Part shown: in pieces, positions 46,093 to 56,754 of the stretch | Layout: each line of letters begins with the position of its first letter | How positions within the stretch are numbered: the first letter of the stretch is position 1 | Source: Clitoria ternatea | Taxonomy: Eukaryota > Streptophyta > Magnoliopsida > Fabales > Fabaceae | NCBI GenBank assembly: GCA_037962975.1 | Contig: CM075675.1 | Span: forward strand, 9,000,001 to 9,064,000 | Reading direction: 5' to 3' | DNA: 64,000 nucleotides | Made by a program: the position numbers and the translations under genes | The notes under the pieces: generated by a model | Told to the model about the DNA's origin: nothing | Database searches by the model: none | Seen by the model: the letters and a program-made list of their open reading frames with translations, nothing else

Positions 46093-46305
46093 GTAACGTA
46101 CATCGTTCCCTCTATTTTTGTTGTCTCAGTATGTGTTGGTTTAGGGTTACTGTGTTGGGTTTCTTGTATTAGTCCCTTGTTATTTGTTAGTCCCTTAAGA
46201 TTGAATGGCTGGAAGGTATGGGTACTAAATGTTATAGAATATATCAGACAACTAAGCTAAGTGAAGTAAAGAGAAACAGAGCATCACACCATTCTCAAAA
46301 GCAGA

Positions 46306-46990
46306 ATTTAGCTTTGTAGTGGGATTTTGATCTACTGATAACGGTGTCGTATGAACATGGGCAGTCCTCTCCACTCTGATTGAGCCACCTTTTCTTCTTC
46401 TATCTCCTGGAAAAAATGCAGAGCTTACTTCAGGAACTTGAAAAACAATAATAAAGGATGTTCTAATAAGAAAGTTGGAATTTAATACCATTACGAGCAG
46501 TACCATACCTCCTTACTAATTTTCTTTTGCATTTTTATACATTGTTTTGGTTCCATAGTTTACCCATATATCATTAATAAGGTCACTAACATAGATTTAA
46601 TTCCAATCATCTATCTATATAATATGGAACAATCCACATAAAGTAAGTTAGCCTTCTTCGCAAACTTTCTTTAGGAAAAATCATAAAGCATGAAACCAAA
46701 ACTCTCTCTCAGGCTGGTTCATTACATCACCCACATTAAATGAGAAATAAAAGATAACAAAATTTACTGGAAGAAGAAACTGAAAGCTTCATGTAACACG
46801 TTTAATGATTCTAAGTTTGAAATCCATAAGTGAAAGCTCTACCTGCTGAAGAAGCTCCCTGCACACCAATGCCTCCTGTAACTCTTGCATGTGTTTCTGT
46901 CTCATGTCTTTAATCTCTTCCTCAAGCTGTCTCACATGACCTTCTTGAGTATCAGCTTCCTCCTTTGCTGCAAGATATTCCTGCCTAGTT
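46306..46990 (-). pseudogene. captured fragment of a host coiled-coil gene (two exons)
   Basis: One segment at about 46990-46844 encodes QEYLAAKEEADTQEGHV, RQLEEEIKDMRQKHMQELQE and ends LQQ at a GTAGAG donor. Another at about 46463-46306 starts after a TTTTTCAAG acceptor (VPEVSSAFFPGDRRRKGG) and ends at a GTGTGA donor. Both have intron-like borders and the same strand and order, so they may be neighbouring exons of one gene. I cannot name the parent. Confidence 0.45.
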
Positions 46991-48116
46991 CATCATGGAA
47001 TTCAGTTTCTTTTTTTTGAATTGCTAGTGCCAATTCGTCACTTCATCATTTTAAATCTTAAACAAACACAGAGTCAATCCCAGACATTCATCTCCTGCAA
47101 TGCAACTTCAATTATAATAGTCAAAACTGGCATGTGATGTGATCTCTACATTTTTGTTTGTAACTAGTTGGACCGGGCCTTCTTGTTTTTGGATTTCTTT
47201 CTACAGATAAGAATAACTATCATTGTAGTATTAGCATAGTATTAGCATAGTATGTTGGTTATTGAAACTGTGTTGGCTTGCGGTTTTGAAGCTCCTTAAA
47301 CAAGGGAATAAAATTGATTTTGTAAGGCCATTGTATGAAAGTAAAACTGAAAATAAAGGGCTGTTTAAGTGGAGGATTGGTCACGGTTTGGAAGAGGTCG
47401 AAGAAGGAGGAAGGAAATTTAGATGATTGGAGGTGGAAGGTGGTGGTGTGGCTGTGATTTGGTGGGCTGTGGTGGTTGATATGGTGGTGCACGGTGGTGT
47501 TGGAGGAAGAGAAGAGCTGCTGGAATATGGAATTTTAGAATGAAGGAGGATTGTGAAATGGCTTGGCCGAGAATGAAGAGTAGCAAGAGTTGATGGGAAT
47601 ATGTTTTAATGATGGAGGAAGTTAACATTAAATGCTAAGTTGAGGCAACTATGGTGGGAGGTGTAAGTGTGAGTGGGTTGAGCTCTCCTGGAGGTGGCTG
47701 CTAGTGGTGGTTGGCTGGAAACCGGTGGCCAAAAAAGTGGGTTGAGCTCTCCTGAAGATCGACAAATAGGCCCCACATGTATAATACCGGAAAATCCTTA
47801 ATATTCTATTATTTAAATATTATTACCTATTAAAAACTTAATCAAATATTATTTTAATATTATATATACACATACATATATATATTTGAATAATTATTAA
47901 ATATTATAGTTATATATTTTAATTAAATCTTCATTAATTACTCCTAATTAATCTATTAATCTAAGCATAAATCATTAAAGGGTAATTAAGCTAGCTACTA
48001 GTTCAAAATTTTGCCATGCATCTGTTGTACTGTTTCCTTATACATTAGGGTGTGAAGTTGTGATGAGAGAAAAGTCAGGATAGTTGTAACTGGAAATAAA
48101 GTTTTGGTGTGTTGAA

Positions 48117-48290
48117 ATGAGGTTGAAGTGTAAACTTTTGTTCTTGGGACAGGCCACGTTAGCCCAAAACAGTGATGGTAGAAAGTACTGTCAATATGAC
48201 TCCGACATTGCAACCGGCCTAGGTGTGGGGTCCTTCTTCATCCTAGTTGCCAGTCAAGTGATCATTATGATTGTAACTACCTTGTGGACA
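48117..48290 (+). pseudogene. captured DUF1218-family exon fragment
   Basis: The frame contains RKYCQYDSDIATGLGVGSFF followed by LVASQVIIMIVT, the conserved YCxYDSDIATGxGVG motif and transmembrane segment of plant DUF1218 proteins. Only about 50 residues of a protein normally near 170-200 residues are present, and the rest of the open frame (to 48602) is unrelated sequence. It is therefore a captured piece, not a gene. Confidence 0.8.
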
Positions 48291-48419
48291 GAACACACTA
48301 CATTGTTGTTTCAGCCTCCTCAAGAGCAAAAGAAAGAGCTTTTATTTTGGGCATCCGAAAAAGAGATGGAGAAATGGATGTTTCCCTGTGAAGCCCAGAT
48401 ACTCCAAAAATGGAGAAGT

Positions 48420-48605
48420 ACCCGTATCAGACACGTATCGGATACCGATACGCGACCGATACGTCCCGATACGTATCCAAAAAGTATCGGAATTAAAAAA
48501 AATAATTTAATTGAAACCCAAAAACAGATACACATGGGATACGGCTCCGATACGCGAAGCTCAAGTGGGATACGGCTTACGCACAGAGGATACGATACTT
48601 GACAC
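48420..48605. repeat. GTATCGGATACG-rich repeat
   Basis: The words CGTATCGG, CGATACG and GGATACG repeat in both orientations within 180 bp, followed by GATACGATACTTGACAC. This looks like the end region of a small transposon, but matching ends and a target duplication were not established. Confidence 0.5.
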
Positions 48606-48759
48606 TCACTCAGCCAAATAAGTAGTCTGGGGAAGACTTCATCTTGCGCTAGCAGTTAATTACGATAACATGATAAAACATGGCAAAAACATGTGCCCTA
48701 TTTACGTTTGAAGGCACTTTATGAATTGGATGCTTCGGTAACTTGCTCTCCATCAAAAC

Positions 48760-48865
48760 CAAATCAGTGAAGGGTATAAAGCCCTCCAACTTAGCTCTTT
48801 GGATCAGACCCTCCAGCACTCTATAAATTGCTTCCTTTTCAGCATGAGACTGATCATCCTCACAT
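48760..48865 (-). pseudogene. possible PPR-protein fragment (E-motif-like)
   Basis: The minus-strand frame reads AIYRVLEGLIQRAKLEGF then IPFTDLVLMES. This resembles the E/E+ linker of plant PPR proteins (an IY..L..L...K..G..P.T..VL pattern). It is short and has no flanking PPR repeats, so the assignment is tentative. Confidence 0.35.
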
Positions 48866-49339
48866 TTCATTCATCACTCTCTTCTTCCATGGCTCTTCCT
48901 GATCATCCTCACATTTCATTTATCAAAAATGTTTTGCTTGTATATATTCCTAAAATCATTAATGTTTTGTATAATAAATGATATTAGAGATATGTTAATA
49001 TTCAATAACATTAATACAAAAAAAACTACTTCCAACTAATATTCTTAATATGTGTCAAATTAGTTATTTAAGTTGATATAAACTTAGTCAGTTGTAAAGC
49101 TAAAAGTTATTACATTCTTATCTGTTACATCTTTAGAAACTTCATTATGGAAGCCAGTTGAATGTTGGGAACTTTGATTAACACTGTTAACAATCAACTT
49201 TGTCATGCAGACCAATACACTTTACGCGTGGTCTGTGTTTGGCTCTCATCAGCTTTGTCTCCATCGCTATCTCTCTTTCGACGGTAATCCCCTAACGCTA
49301 ACTTATCCGGCTATGTGTGTTGTATGTGTTGAAGTGTAT

Positions 49340-49575
49340 GTATGTTGATTGTTGATTGTTGTTTGTTAGTGGAGAGCTGAGCTCATTAGGCAGTGATTGT
49401 GTGTGCTGATAACATGATTTTTTATGCATGTGTAATGTTGTTTGTTAGTGGAGAGTAGAGCTCATTAGGCATTGGTTTTGTGTGCTGATAACATGATTTA
49501 CGATGCATGTGTAATGTTGTTTGTTAGTGGAGAGCAGAGCTCATTAGCCGTTGATGACATATATTGATAACATGA
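49340..49575 (+). repeat. ~85 bp tandem repeat in the CACTA leader, copy 2
   Basis: Three units share GTAATGTTGTTTGTTAGTGG and AGAGCTCATTAGGC, as in copy 1 at 9640-9915. Near-identity between the copies becomes continuous just downstream. Confidence 0.8.
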
Positions 49576-49694
49576 TTTTGTGTTCATAACTGTGAATATC
49601 ATATACAATGCGTATGATATGTTTATTTATCTATACTGGGAAGTTTTCTATATGTAACAGGCCATTTGTAAATTTGGGAAATGTCTAGTTTACA

Positions 49695-49727
49695 GGGGAG
49701 ACTCTACCAAAATTTCGGCAGGCTCCC
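49695..49727. repeat. palindrome in leader, copy 2
   Basis: This is the counterpart of 10040-10071, with two changes (CTCTACC, GGCAGGCTCCC) that weaken the pairing. A second one lies in the first intron of the downstream gene at about 54546-54579. Confidence 0.75.
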
Positions 49728-49842
49728 TTTATTAGGGAACTTAAAAAATGAAACACAACGTTAATAATGTAGGGTTTAGTCGTGTGTGTACCCATTAGAT
49801 TCCCGTTCAAGTTTCAAAACAACCGGTCGATGTACCGTGTTG

Positions 49843-50176
49843 TGTTGGATCTTGAATTGTCCCGGTTGGACAGTTTGGTATGAATTTGTAACCTGTAGGG
49901 CGTAACCCATCAATGTTGTATGTGGTCTATCTTGAGAAGTTGAATGAATGTTCATTTGAAATTTCGGTTATGGTGTTTCGTATTGTTCCCAGGGTGCATG
50001 TCTGCGTGTGGTGTTTCATACCGTACGTATCTCTGTGTACTCGGGGACCAATGCGAAATGCTGCCGAAATTTCAAATGAACATTCATTCAACTCAAGATA
50101 GACCACATACAATTATGGGATGGGTTACGGATGGTTGCATATTCATCCCGAATGGGATAGGGCCCCACCAATTTGC
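49843..50176 (+). promoter_or_regulatory. long foldback upstream of TNP2, copy 2
   Basis: The inner arms TTGTATGTGGTCTATCTTGA ... TTCATTTGAAATTTCGG (49916-49967) and their partner (50064-50112) pair at nearly every position, with one 3 nt bulge (AAG). Pairing continues into the loop-side arms (about 49972-50000 with 50035-50060) and outward through GTAACCCATC at 49901 with GGATGGGTTAC near 50119. The 38 nt core is 50035-50072. The foldback ends about 95 bp before the ATG at 50269, in the transcribed leader. Arms are better paired than in copy 1. Confidence 0.8.
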
Positions 50177-50295
50177 AACATCAAAGAGATAGAGTGATTC
50201 ACAACCGATAGTTAAATAAAAATTTAAACGTGTAAGGTAACAGAAATCGTGCTTGTTAGATACTGTAAATGGAGGTACCGGCAAATCGGTGATGG

Positions 50296-53200
50296 ATGTA
50301 CAACCGACTAGATCGCAATCGGCGAGTGACTGAGGAGTTTATGATGGGGCTGTTGGACTTCATTCCGTTCGCTACGGCAAACACGCCTGGATTTGAAGTG
50401 ACTCAGAAGATCCGTTGTCCGTGCTCAAGGTGCAAATGCATGAGTTTTGAATACGCGGATGATGTCATGTGCCACCTAACTGAGAAAGGGTTCATGGAAA
50501 CATACCACTGCTGGTACAACCATGGTGAGCAGTTACCGCGTAGACCGTCAGACGTAATCGTGCAACAGTCTTACTACGAGGTTGGAGGAAACAGGGATAC
50601 GTACAACAACATAGAACAAATGGTGATGGATCATGTTGGACCCTCCACCGGGCGTATGCTGGAACATAATGACCAAGCAGGTCATGGGGACTCTGACAAT
50701 GCAGAGGAGGATCCTAATCCGGAGGTGAAGAGATTTTATGATTTGTTGGCGGCGGCTCAGACTCCATTGTGGGACGGGTGCAACAGTCACACTGAGTTAT
50801 CCGCCTCCCTAGCTGCTTTAAGCATAAAGGCAGATTATAATCTTTCTGGAGGTTGTTTTGATAGGATGGTCAGTCTGATGGGTTCCACCATGCCTAGTAA
50901 TCACAGAATGCCAGCAAACCTGTACCGTGCTAAGAAACAAGTGGCAAACTTGGGGCTGGGTTGTGTGAAGATAGAGTGTTGTGTTGATGGATGTATGCTG
51001 TTCAGAAATGAGTTTGCAGACGAGAGTGTCACAAAATGTCTGCATTGTAATGAGGAACGCTACAAGACCGTTAAAAGGAGAGGGAAGGTAACCCGGACGG
51101 CCAGGAAGAAAATGTGGTACTTCCCTATAACACCGCGTCTTCAACGCCTGTATGCCTCATTGTCCACGGCAAAACACATGCGTTGGCATGCTCTGAACCG
51201 AACACAAGAGGGGTTTCTTTGCCATCCTTCCGACGGGAAAGCATGGAAGTGTTTGGATGAGCTATATCCGGACTTTTCTGGCGAGCCGCGAAATGTAAGA
51301 CTTGGATTATGTACTGATGGGTTTAACCCTTTCGGTCAATACGGAAGGGCTTACTCTTGTTGGCCAGTCATCCTGACCCCATACAATCTGCCGCCTGATA
51401 TGTGTATGAAGAGGGAGGTCATGTTTCTATCTATACTGGTTCCAGGACCCAAAAATCCAAAGGCGAATATAGACGTGTTTTTGCAACCGTTGGTTGAAGA
51501 GTTATCACAGTTATGGGATGTCGGGGTAATGACATACGATGTGTCTTTGAAGAACAACTTTATGATGCGTGCTGTTTTGATGTGGACTATTAACGACTTC
51601 CCGGCCTATGGTATGCTTTCTGGATGGTCCACGTCTGGGAAGCTTGCTTGCCCTGTATGCATGGAACATACCGGGGGGGAATCACTCCCTGTTAGTGGCA
51701 AGACAAGTTTCTTTGACTGTCATAGAAAGTTTCTACCGTTGGATCACCCGTTTAGGAGGAACAAAACCGCTTTTAAGAAGAACAAGGTTGTTAATGAACC
51801 TCCACCCCGTAGGTTATCTGGTGCACGGGTTTGGCAGAGGGTCGAAGAGTATCCTTACATCTGGGACAAGAGTGTTAAGGAGTTTGCGGGTTACGGTAAG
51901 GAACACCACTGGGTGAAGCAGAGTGTGTTGTGGGATTTGCCATATTGGAAAGACTTGTTGTTAAGACACAACATTGATGTGATGCACACTGAACGTAATG
52001 TTTTCATGAATATTTTTGACACTGTTATGGACATCAAAGGGAGAACAAAGGACAACGAGAAGAGTCGTCTAGACCTTCCGATTTGGTGTTCTAGGAAGGA
52101 GTTGGAGTTGAGGGATGCGGGACGTGGAAGAATGTTTAAACCCCATGCAAAATATGCTTTAACTAGACCACAACAGATTGCTGTGTGTATTTGGATGAAT
52201 GGGTTGACCCTGCCTGACGGATTCGCTTCTAACTTGAGTAGATGTGTCGATGTGAAGGAGGGCAGGGTGTTTGGCATGAAAAGTCATGATTGCCATGTGT
52301 TTATGCAACAACTACTCCCGTACGCGTTTCATGCCTTACCGAAGCCTATTTGGAAAACGTTAGTGGAGTTGAGTCACTTCTTTAAGGAGTTGACGGCTAC
52401 TTCGTTGAGTGTGGAGAAACTTGTGAAGATGGAAGAAACTATCCCGGTATTGATTTGTAAGTTGGAGCAGATTTTCCCACCAAATTTCTTTGACTCCATG
52501 GAGCATTTGCCTATCCATCTACCGTACGAGGCCTTGGTTGGTGGCCCAGTGCAGTATCGTTGGATGTATCCATTCGAAAGGTGAATGCTTGGTGAACTCT
52601 TTAATTTCATTGCAAACACTTCTTATAATAGTATTTTCTAACTTAACACCGTCTTGTTAATGATGTTGAAGATTCTTACGCTCTTTAAAAGATAAAGTGT
52701 CGAACAAAGCCTGCGTTGAAGCTTCAATTTGTGAGGCATACTTAGTCGAAGAAATGACAACCTTTGCTTCTTTCTATTTTCCAACGGAGATAGAAACTAG
52801 AATGAGTAGAATTCCCCGCAATCTTGGGGTAGCCAGCCGCACAGGGTTTGATGAACAAACGTCGATTTTCAACTATCCTGGTCACCCGGGGGGCAGGCTC
52901 ACAAAATGTTACATTGATGAGAAAGATCGAAAGGCGGCTCACTTGTACATTCTTCTCAATTGCCCAGAAGTGGAACCCTTTATTGAGTAAGTCATAGAAG
53001 TTATATTATACATTCTTAACGTAGCTTTTATATTAAACTTATTTGTTTCTTTCAATAGCTTATACACAGATATGCTAAAACTTGAGCAAAATGATTTAAC
53101 TGATGACCAAATTCATAGTGAGGTGTCATCCAAGTTCGTTGGTTGGTTCGCGCAACATGTAAGACCCGTATACCAAGTGTTTTTAAGCCTATTTGCTTCT

Positions 53201-54066
53201 AACTCCCGTCAATATGGTAACAATGACCTACTTCTTATGTTGTACATAGATACAAGACCCTAACAACCATATTGAAGATTCTTTACTCCAAGCCCTTTCT
53301 TGGGGGCCGGTGAAGACTGTTAAAAAATGGCCTATTTACTACGTAAATGGCTACAAGTTTAATATTCTTCAATGGAGTGAAGGGATGCGCACCCATAACT
53401 ACGGGGTTTGTGTTAAAGGCACCGCCGGTCAGTTGGAAGAAGACTTTTATGGAGTGCTAACGGAGATTGTTGAAGTTTCATTCTCTGGACGACTAAGAAG
53501 AGATATTGTTCTATTCAAATGTGATTGGTTCGACAACACAATCGGTGTTGGAACAAAGGTTGACAACAACTACGGCTTAGTTGAGGTCAAGAAGAATGGT
53601 AGATATAAAGGGTTTGATCCCTTCATTTTTGCCCAACAAGCTGAGCAGGTTTATTACACCGACTTCCCGGGAGGACATCGGGACTGGTATGCAGTAATCA
53701 AGGCCAAGGCCCGAAGTCAGATCACTGACAATGTCTCCGAGGAGGTCGATGACGCTTATCAGCTTGCACCACACGAGCTCAACGATGCCAATTTGTTGTT
53801 CAACATTGATCCAGTCATAATGGATGAGACACTCGCCACTACGGGGGGTGAACACATTGACAAAGACCTTGTCTCTCGATCAAAACGGTCTAGGGCTGAT
53901 TTGGATACTGATGAACTTGTTCAAACAGATAACCACAGTGACACTGAAACTGAGGGGGAATTTGAAACTGAAACAGACACAGAGTATGTAGTTGTTAAAC
54001 ATATATACATAGGTTTATATATATCCTGAGACTAACCTTTTTTTTCATGATTTTATCCACAGATGA
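50296..54066 (+). CDS. TNP2-type CACTA transposase (copy 2)
   Basis: Predicted exons: 50296-52580, 52672-52986, 53059-53158, 53250-53983, then a splice to 54063 with a stop at 54064-54066, giving about 1,144 residues. An in-frame ATG at 50269 matches the start of copy 1, but CGA has become TGA at 50290-50292, so translation would have to begin at the next ATG, 50296, losing nine residues. Domains are as in copy 1: Transpos_assoc (CPCSRCKC), Transposase_21 (LCTDGFNPFG, HNIDVMHTERNV), DUF4218-like and DUF4216-like regions. No other stop occurs. It should cut and move elements carrying the TAGCGACGG-type ends. Confidence 0.88.
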
Positions 54067-55859
54067 CGGGACGTCGACTGCCCTTCAGTAGGGGTGGTGG
54101 GTCCAGGACCCCGGCTTCCCGTCTGGGGACTCCTACCCCAGGGCAGGAGACCACTCCATCACCACCACAGCGGACCACTCCATCACCACTACAGCAGACC
54201 ACTCCATCACCACCACCACAGCAGACCACCCCATCACCCCCACAGCTGACCACCCCAGAGCAGACTCCTGGAGTTGGTGGCTTGGAGGACCATGGCCATC
54301 AGGCGACCCCACCTCCGGCATCCCCTCTGCCCATGTTGGTACCCGTGCCGGCCGGAGACGAGTAAGTGACTAAATTTTATATACTTTTATGTTATTTGTA
54401 TGATACTTTATATTAGGGTTTAGTGGAAAGACTTGTTGGTTTATTGGATGTTACTTTAATTAGTACTTGTATAGATTGAATTGTACTGGGCACTCTTCTG
54501 TTTGTAACAGGGTAACTATTTAAACTTGAAAATGTTACATTTACAGGGGAGACTCTGCCGAAATTTTGGGTGTCTCCCTAGATTGTGTGTTGTTTTACTC
54601 CTAACATAATTGTTGTCATTACAGCTTTGTTGATAGTAGTCGCACTACCAAAGCGATTACTAAGGTTTTGAAGGCCCAGTGGGATGGTCCATATATATCT
54701 TGGACAAATGCTGGGAAGGTTGTGCAAGATAGGTGGTTTGACACCTTCTCGGTAAGTTCCTAGCTCATTTATTGTGACTTGATTTGTAAAATAGACCTGT
54801 TATTAATTTTGATTTCTCAATTCATTTTACAGCGTGATTACCAGTGGGCGGAGGGTATGATTGATGAGATTAGGAAGGTCTTTGCCACAAAGACCTCCAA
54901 AATCATCAAGAGTACCCTTTGGAAGGTGAGGGACAAGGGTGAGCGCCCTCGTTGGATCCCGGAGGACCATTGGGACGGGATGGTCCAGAAGTGGGGCGGG
55001 GTCCCATTCCAGCAGGCGAGTGCTCGGAATAGGGCCAACAGAGCCGCCGATGCTGCAGCCTCGGTTTACACTGGGGGTAGCATTTCAACCCTCGAGCACA
55101 AGAAAAGATTTGTAAGTATATTTATGTTAAACATTTCTATTATGATTTGTCTTACATGTTTACAAATAATAATCTCAATGTTTTTTGTCCACCACAGGAG
55201 CAGAGGGAGCACCGGGAGCCTTCTTTGTTTGAGGTCATGCAAATGACCAAGAAGAACAAAGCCGGTGCATGGGTAAACCAGAAGACTACGGAGCTAGCGG
55301 TATTTACTTTTAACTGACACATGCTTATAATTTACAAATCAGCTTACTAATCCTATCGTTGTTTTTGAATTTACAGGAGGCGTATCAGGCCAGGAGGGCC
55401 GAGAAGGAGGCGGACCTGGTGGCTTCCACTCCTGAAGGGGAGGTTCCTCCCACCCTATCTTGTTCTGACGACAACGCCATCTATATGGAGGCTGTTGGCG
55501 GTGTGAACAAGAAAGGGAAGGTGTTTGGATTGGGTGGCGTCGGCACGCAGCTGGCGAAAAAGGGGAAGACCCCTTCCTCTTCGTCTTCCTCTGGTCTTCC
55601 GACTAAGGTCGTTCAGGTAATTCAAAACCTGAACGATGAGCTACAGGAGGAGCGACGTCAGAGGCAGTTGCTGTTGGAGCGGCACGAGGCGGACCGACAG
55701 AAGGCCGAGGCGGACCGACAGCGGGCCGAGGAGCAGCACGCCGAGACTCGTCGGCAACTTGCTCAGCAGCAGGACCTACTGATGCAGTTGATGGCGAGGC
55801 TACCTCCCCCCACTTCCCAGGCGCCCCCACCACCACCCCAGGATCCCCCACCACCTTGA
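54063..55859 (+). CDS. CACTA second protein, TNPA-like, Transposase_24 family (copy 2)
   Basis: Exons 54063-54361, 54625-54751, 54833-55111, 55198-55299 and 55377-55859 give 429 residues. It matches the copy 1 protein except for scattered substitutions and 17 fewer residues in the TTPSPPQQ repeat of exon 1. The N-terminal proline-rich repeat, the Transposase_24 core, the E/R/Q-rich coiled coil (NDELQEERRQRQLLLERHEA) and the proline tail are all present. The start overlaps the TNP2 stop. It is intact by inspection. Confidence 0.88.
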
Positions 55860-56194
55860 TTGTAGTTCTTTTATTTATACACATTGTATATTTGATTTTT
55901 AGTTATGTTATATTTTCATTCAGTATTTATTTTGTCATTCTTTATTTATTATGTCAATATTTATTGGTAATTACATTCAAATCACAAAGCCTTATTCTAC
56001 CTATCATTAGTAATTCAACCTATTTGATAAATTAATTTAATCTATTATTTTGTTTTTAATAATAATTTATTACTTCAAAAAAATTATTTTAATTTAATTA
56101 TAAAATTTTATCAGCCAATACAAAATACAAAATATTAAGATTTTTTTAAAGTTAAATTAAATCATTGAATCAATTTTAAAAAAATTTAAAAATG

Positions 56195-56751
56195 ACGGTT
56201 AGCGACGGACACTTTGGTCGCTACACCACAACCACTAGCGACGGACGACCTGGTCGCTACATCACAAACACTAGCGACGGCTACTGTGGTCGCTACGTCA
56301 CAACCACTAGCGACGGAACATTGTGGTCGCTGTATCATAAGCACTAGCGACGGAGTCTTCCGTCGCTGTATCATAACCACTAGCGACGGATTCTGTCGTC
56401 GCTGTACTTGTTACAAATAGCGACGAGCAAGGGTGGTCGCTACATGAGTACATGTAGCGACGGCATAGGGTGGTCGCTGATGGCTGTTATTAGCGACGGG
56501 CTTTCGTGGTCGCTGTATGCCAACACTTAGCGACGGCTGGGGTTATTGGGACAGAGACGATTTTAGCGACGGCCTTACGCCGTCAATATGTTAGCGACGG
56601 CAGGTGTGGCGTCGCTGATGTCTTTTCGACGAGGGTTTTAGCGACGTCCTCCTTTCCGTCTGAGATGCCGTCGCTAATGTGTTTAGCGACGGCCATTCTG
56701 TGGATTAGCGACCAATACCTTCCGTCGCTATCAGTTGTTTTTTTAGTGGTG
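56195..56751. repeat. 3' subterminal repeat array and TIR of CACTA copy 2
   Basis: TAGCGACGG and GTGGTCGCT words alternate through 550 bp and end in the terminal repeat. The open frame that seems to extend the outer TNP2 into this array (to 56583) is an artefact of the insertion. Confidence 0.85.
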
Positions 56752-56754
56752 TCA

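Larger units (their letters stand above)
46093..49210 (+). other. probable first leader intron of CACTA copy 2, with captured sequence
   Basis: The donor is CTGCAG|GTAACG at 46093 and the acceptor TGTCATGCAG ends at 49210, homologous to the acceptor in copy 1. The 3.1 kb interior differs from copy 1 and carries several gene fragments: two minus-strand exons (46306-46990), a DUF1218 exon (48117-48290) and a probable PPR piece (48760-48865). Between them, 47000-48110 is AT-rich with no recognised content. Confidence 0.5.
45146..56751 (+). mobile_element. CACTA transposon, copy 2 of inner family
   Basis: An 11,606 bp element from CACTACTAAAAAAAC to its inverted partner (ending TTTTTTTAGTGGTG), with a perfect TCA duplication (45143-45145, 56752-56754). 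It is inserted in the TNP2 gene of the outer element. From about 49600 to 56140 it is nearly identical to copy 1, but the leader and most subterminal sequence differ. Both genes are open apart from one stop near the TNP2 start, so this is the best candidate for a working or recently working copy. Confidence 0.95.

Noticed and set aside
48117..48602. Stand-alone 161-residue gene
   Set aside because: Only about 50 residues match DUF1218; the rest is translated repeat, and the piece lies within a transposon intron.
56583..56754. C-terminal extension of the outer TNP2 frame into the inner element
   Set aside because: The frame runs past the TSD into the subterminal repeats of CACTA copy 2; the real C-terminus is at 45145-44962.
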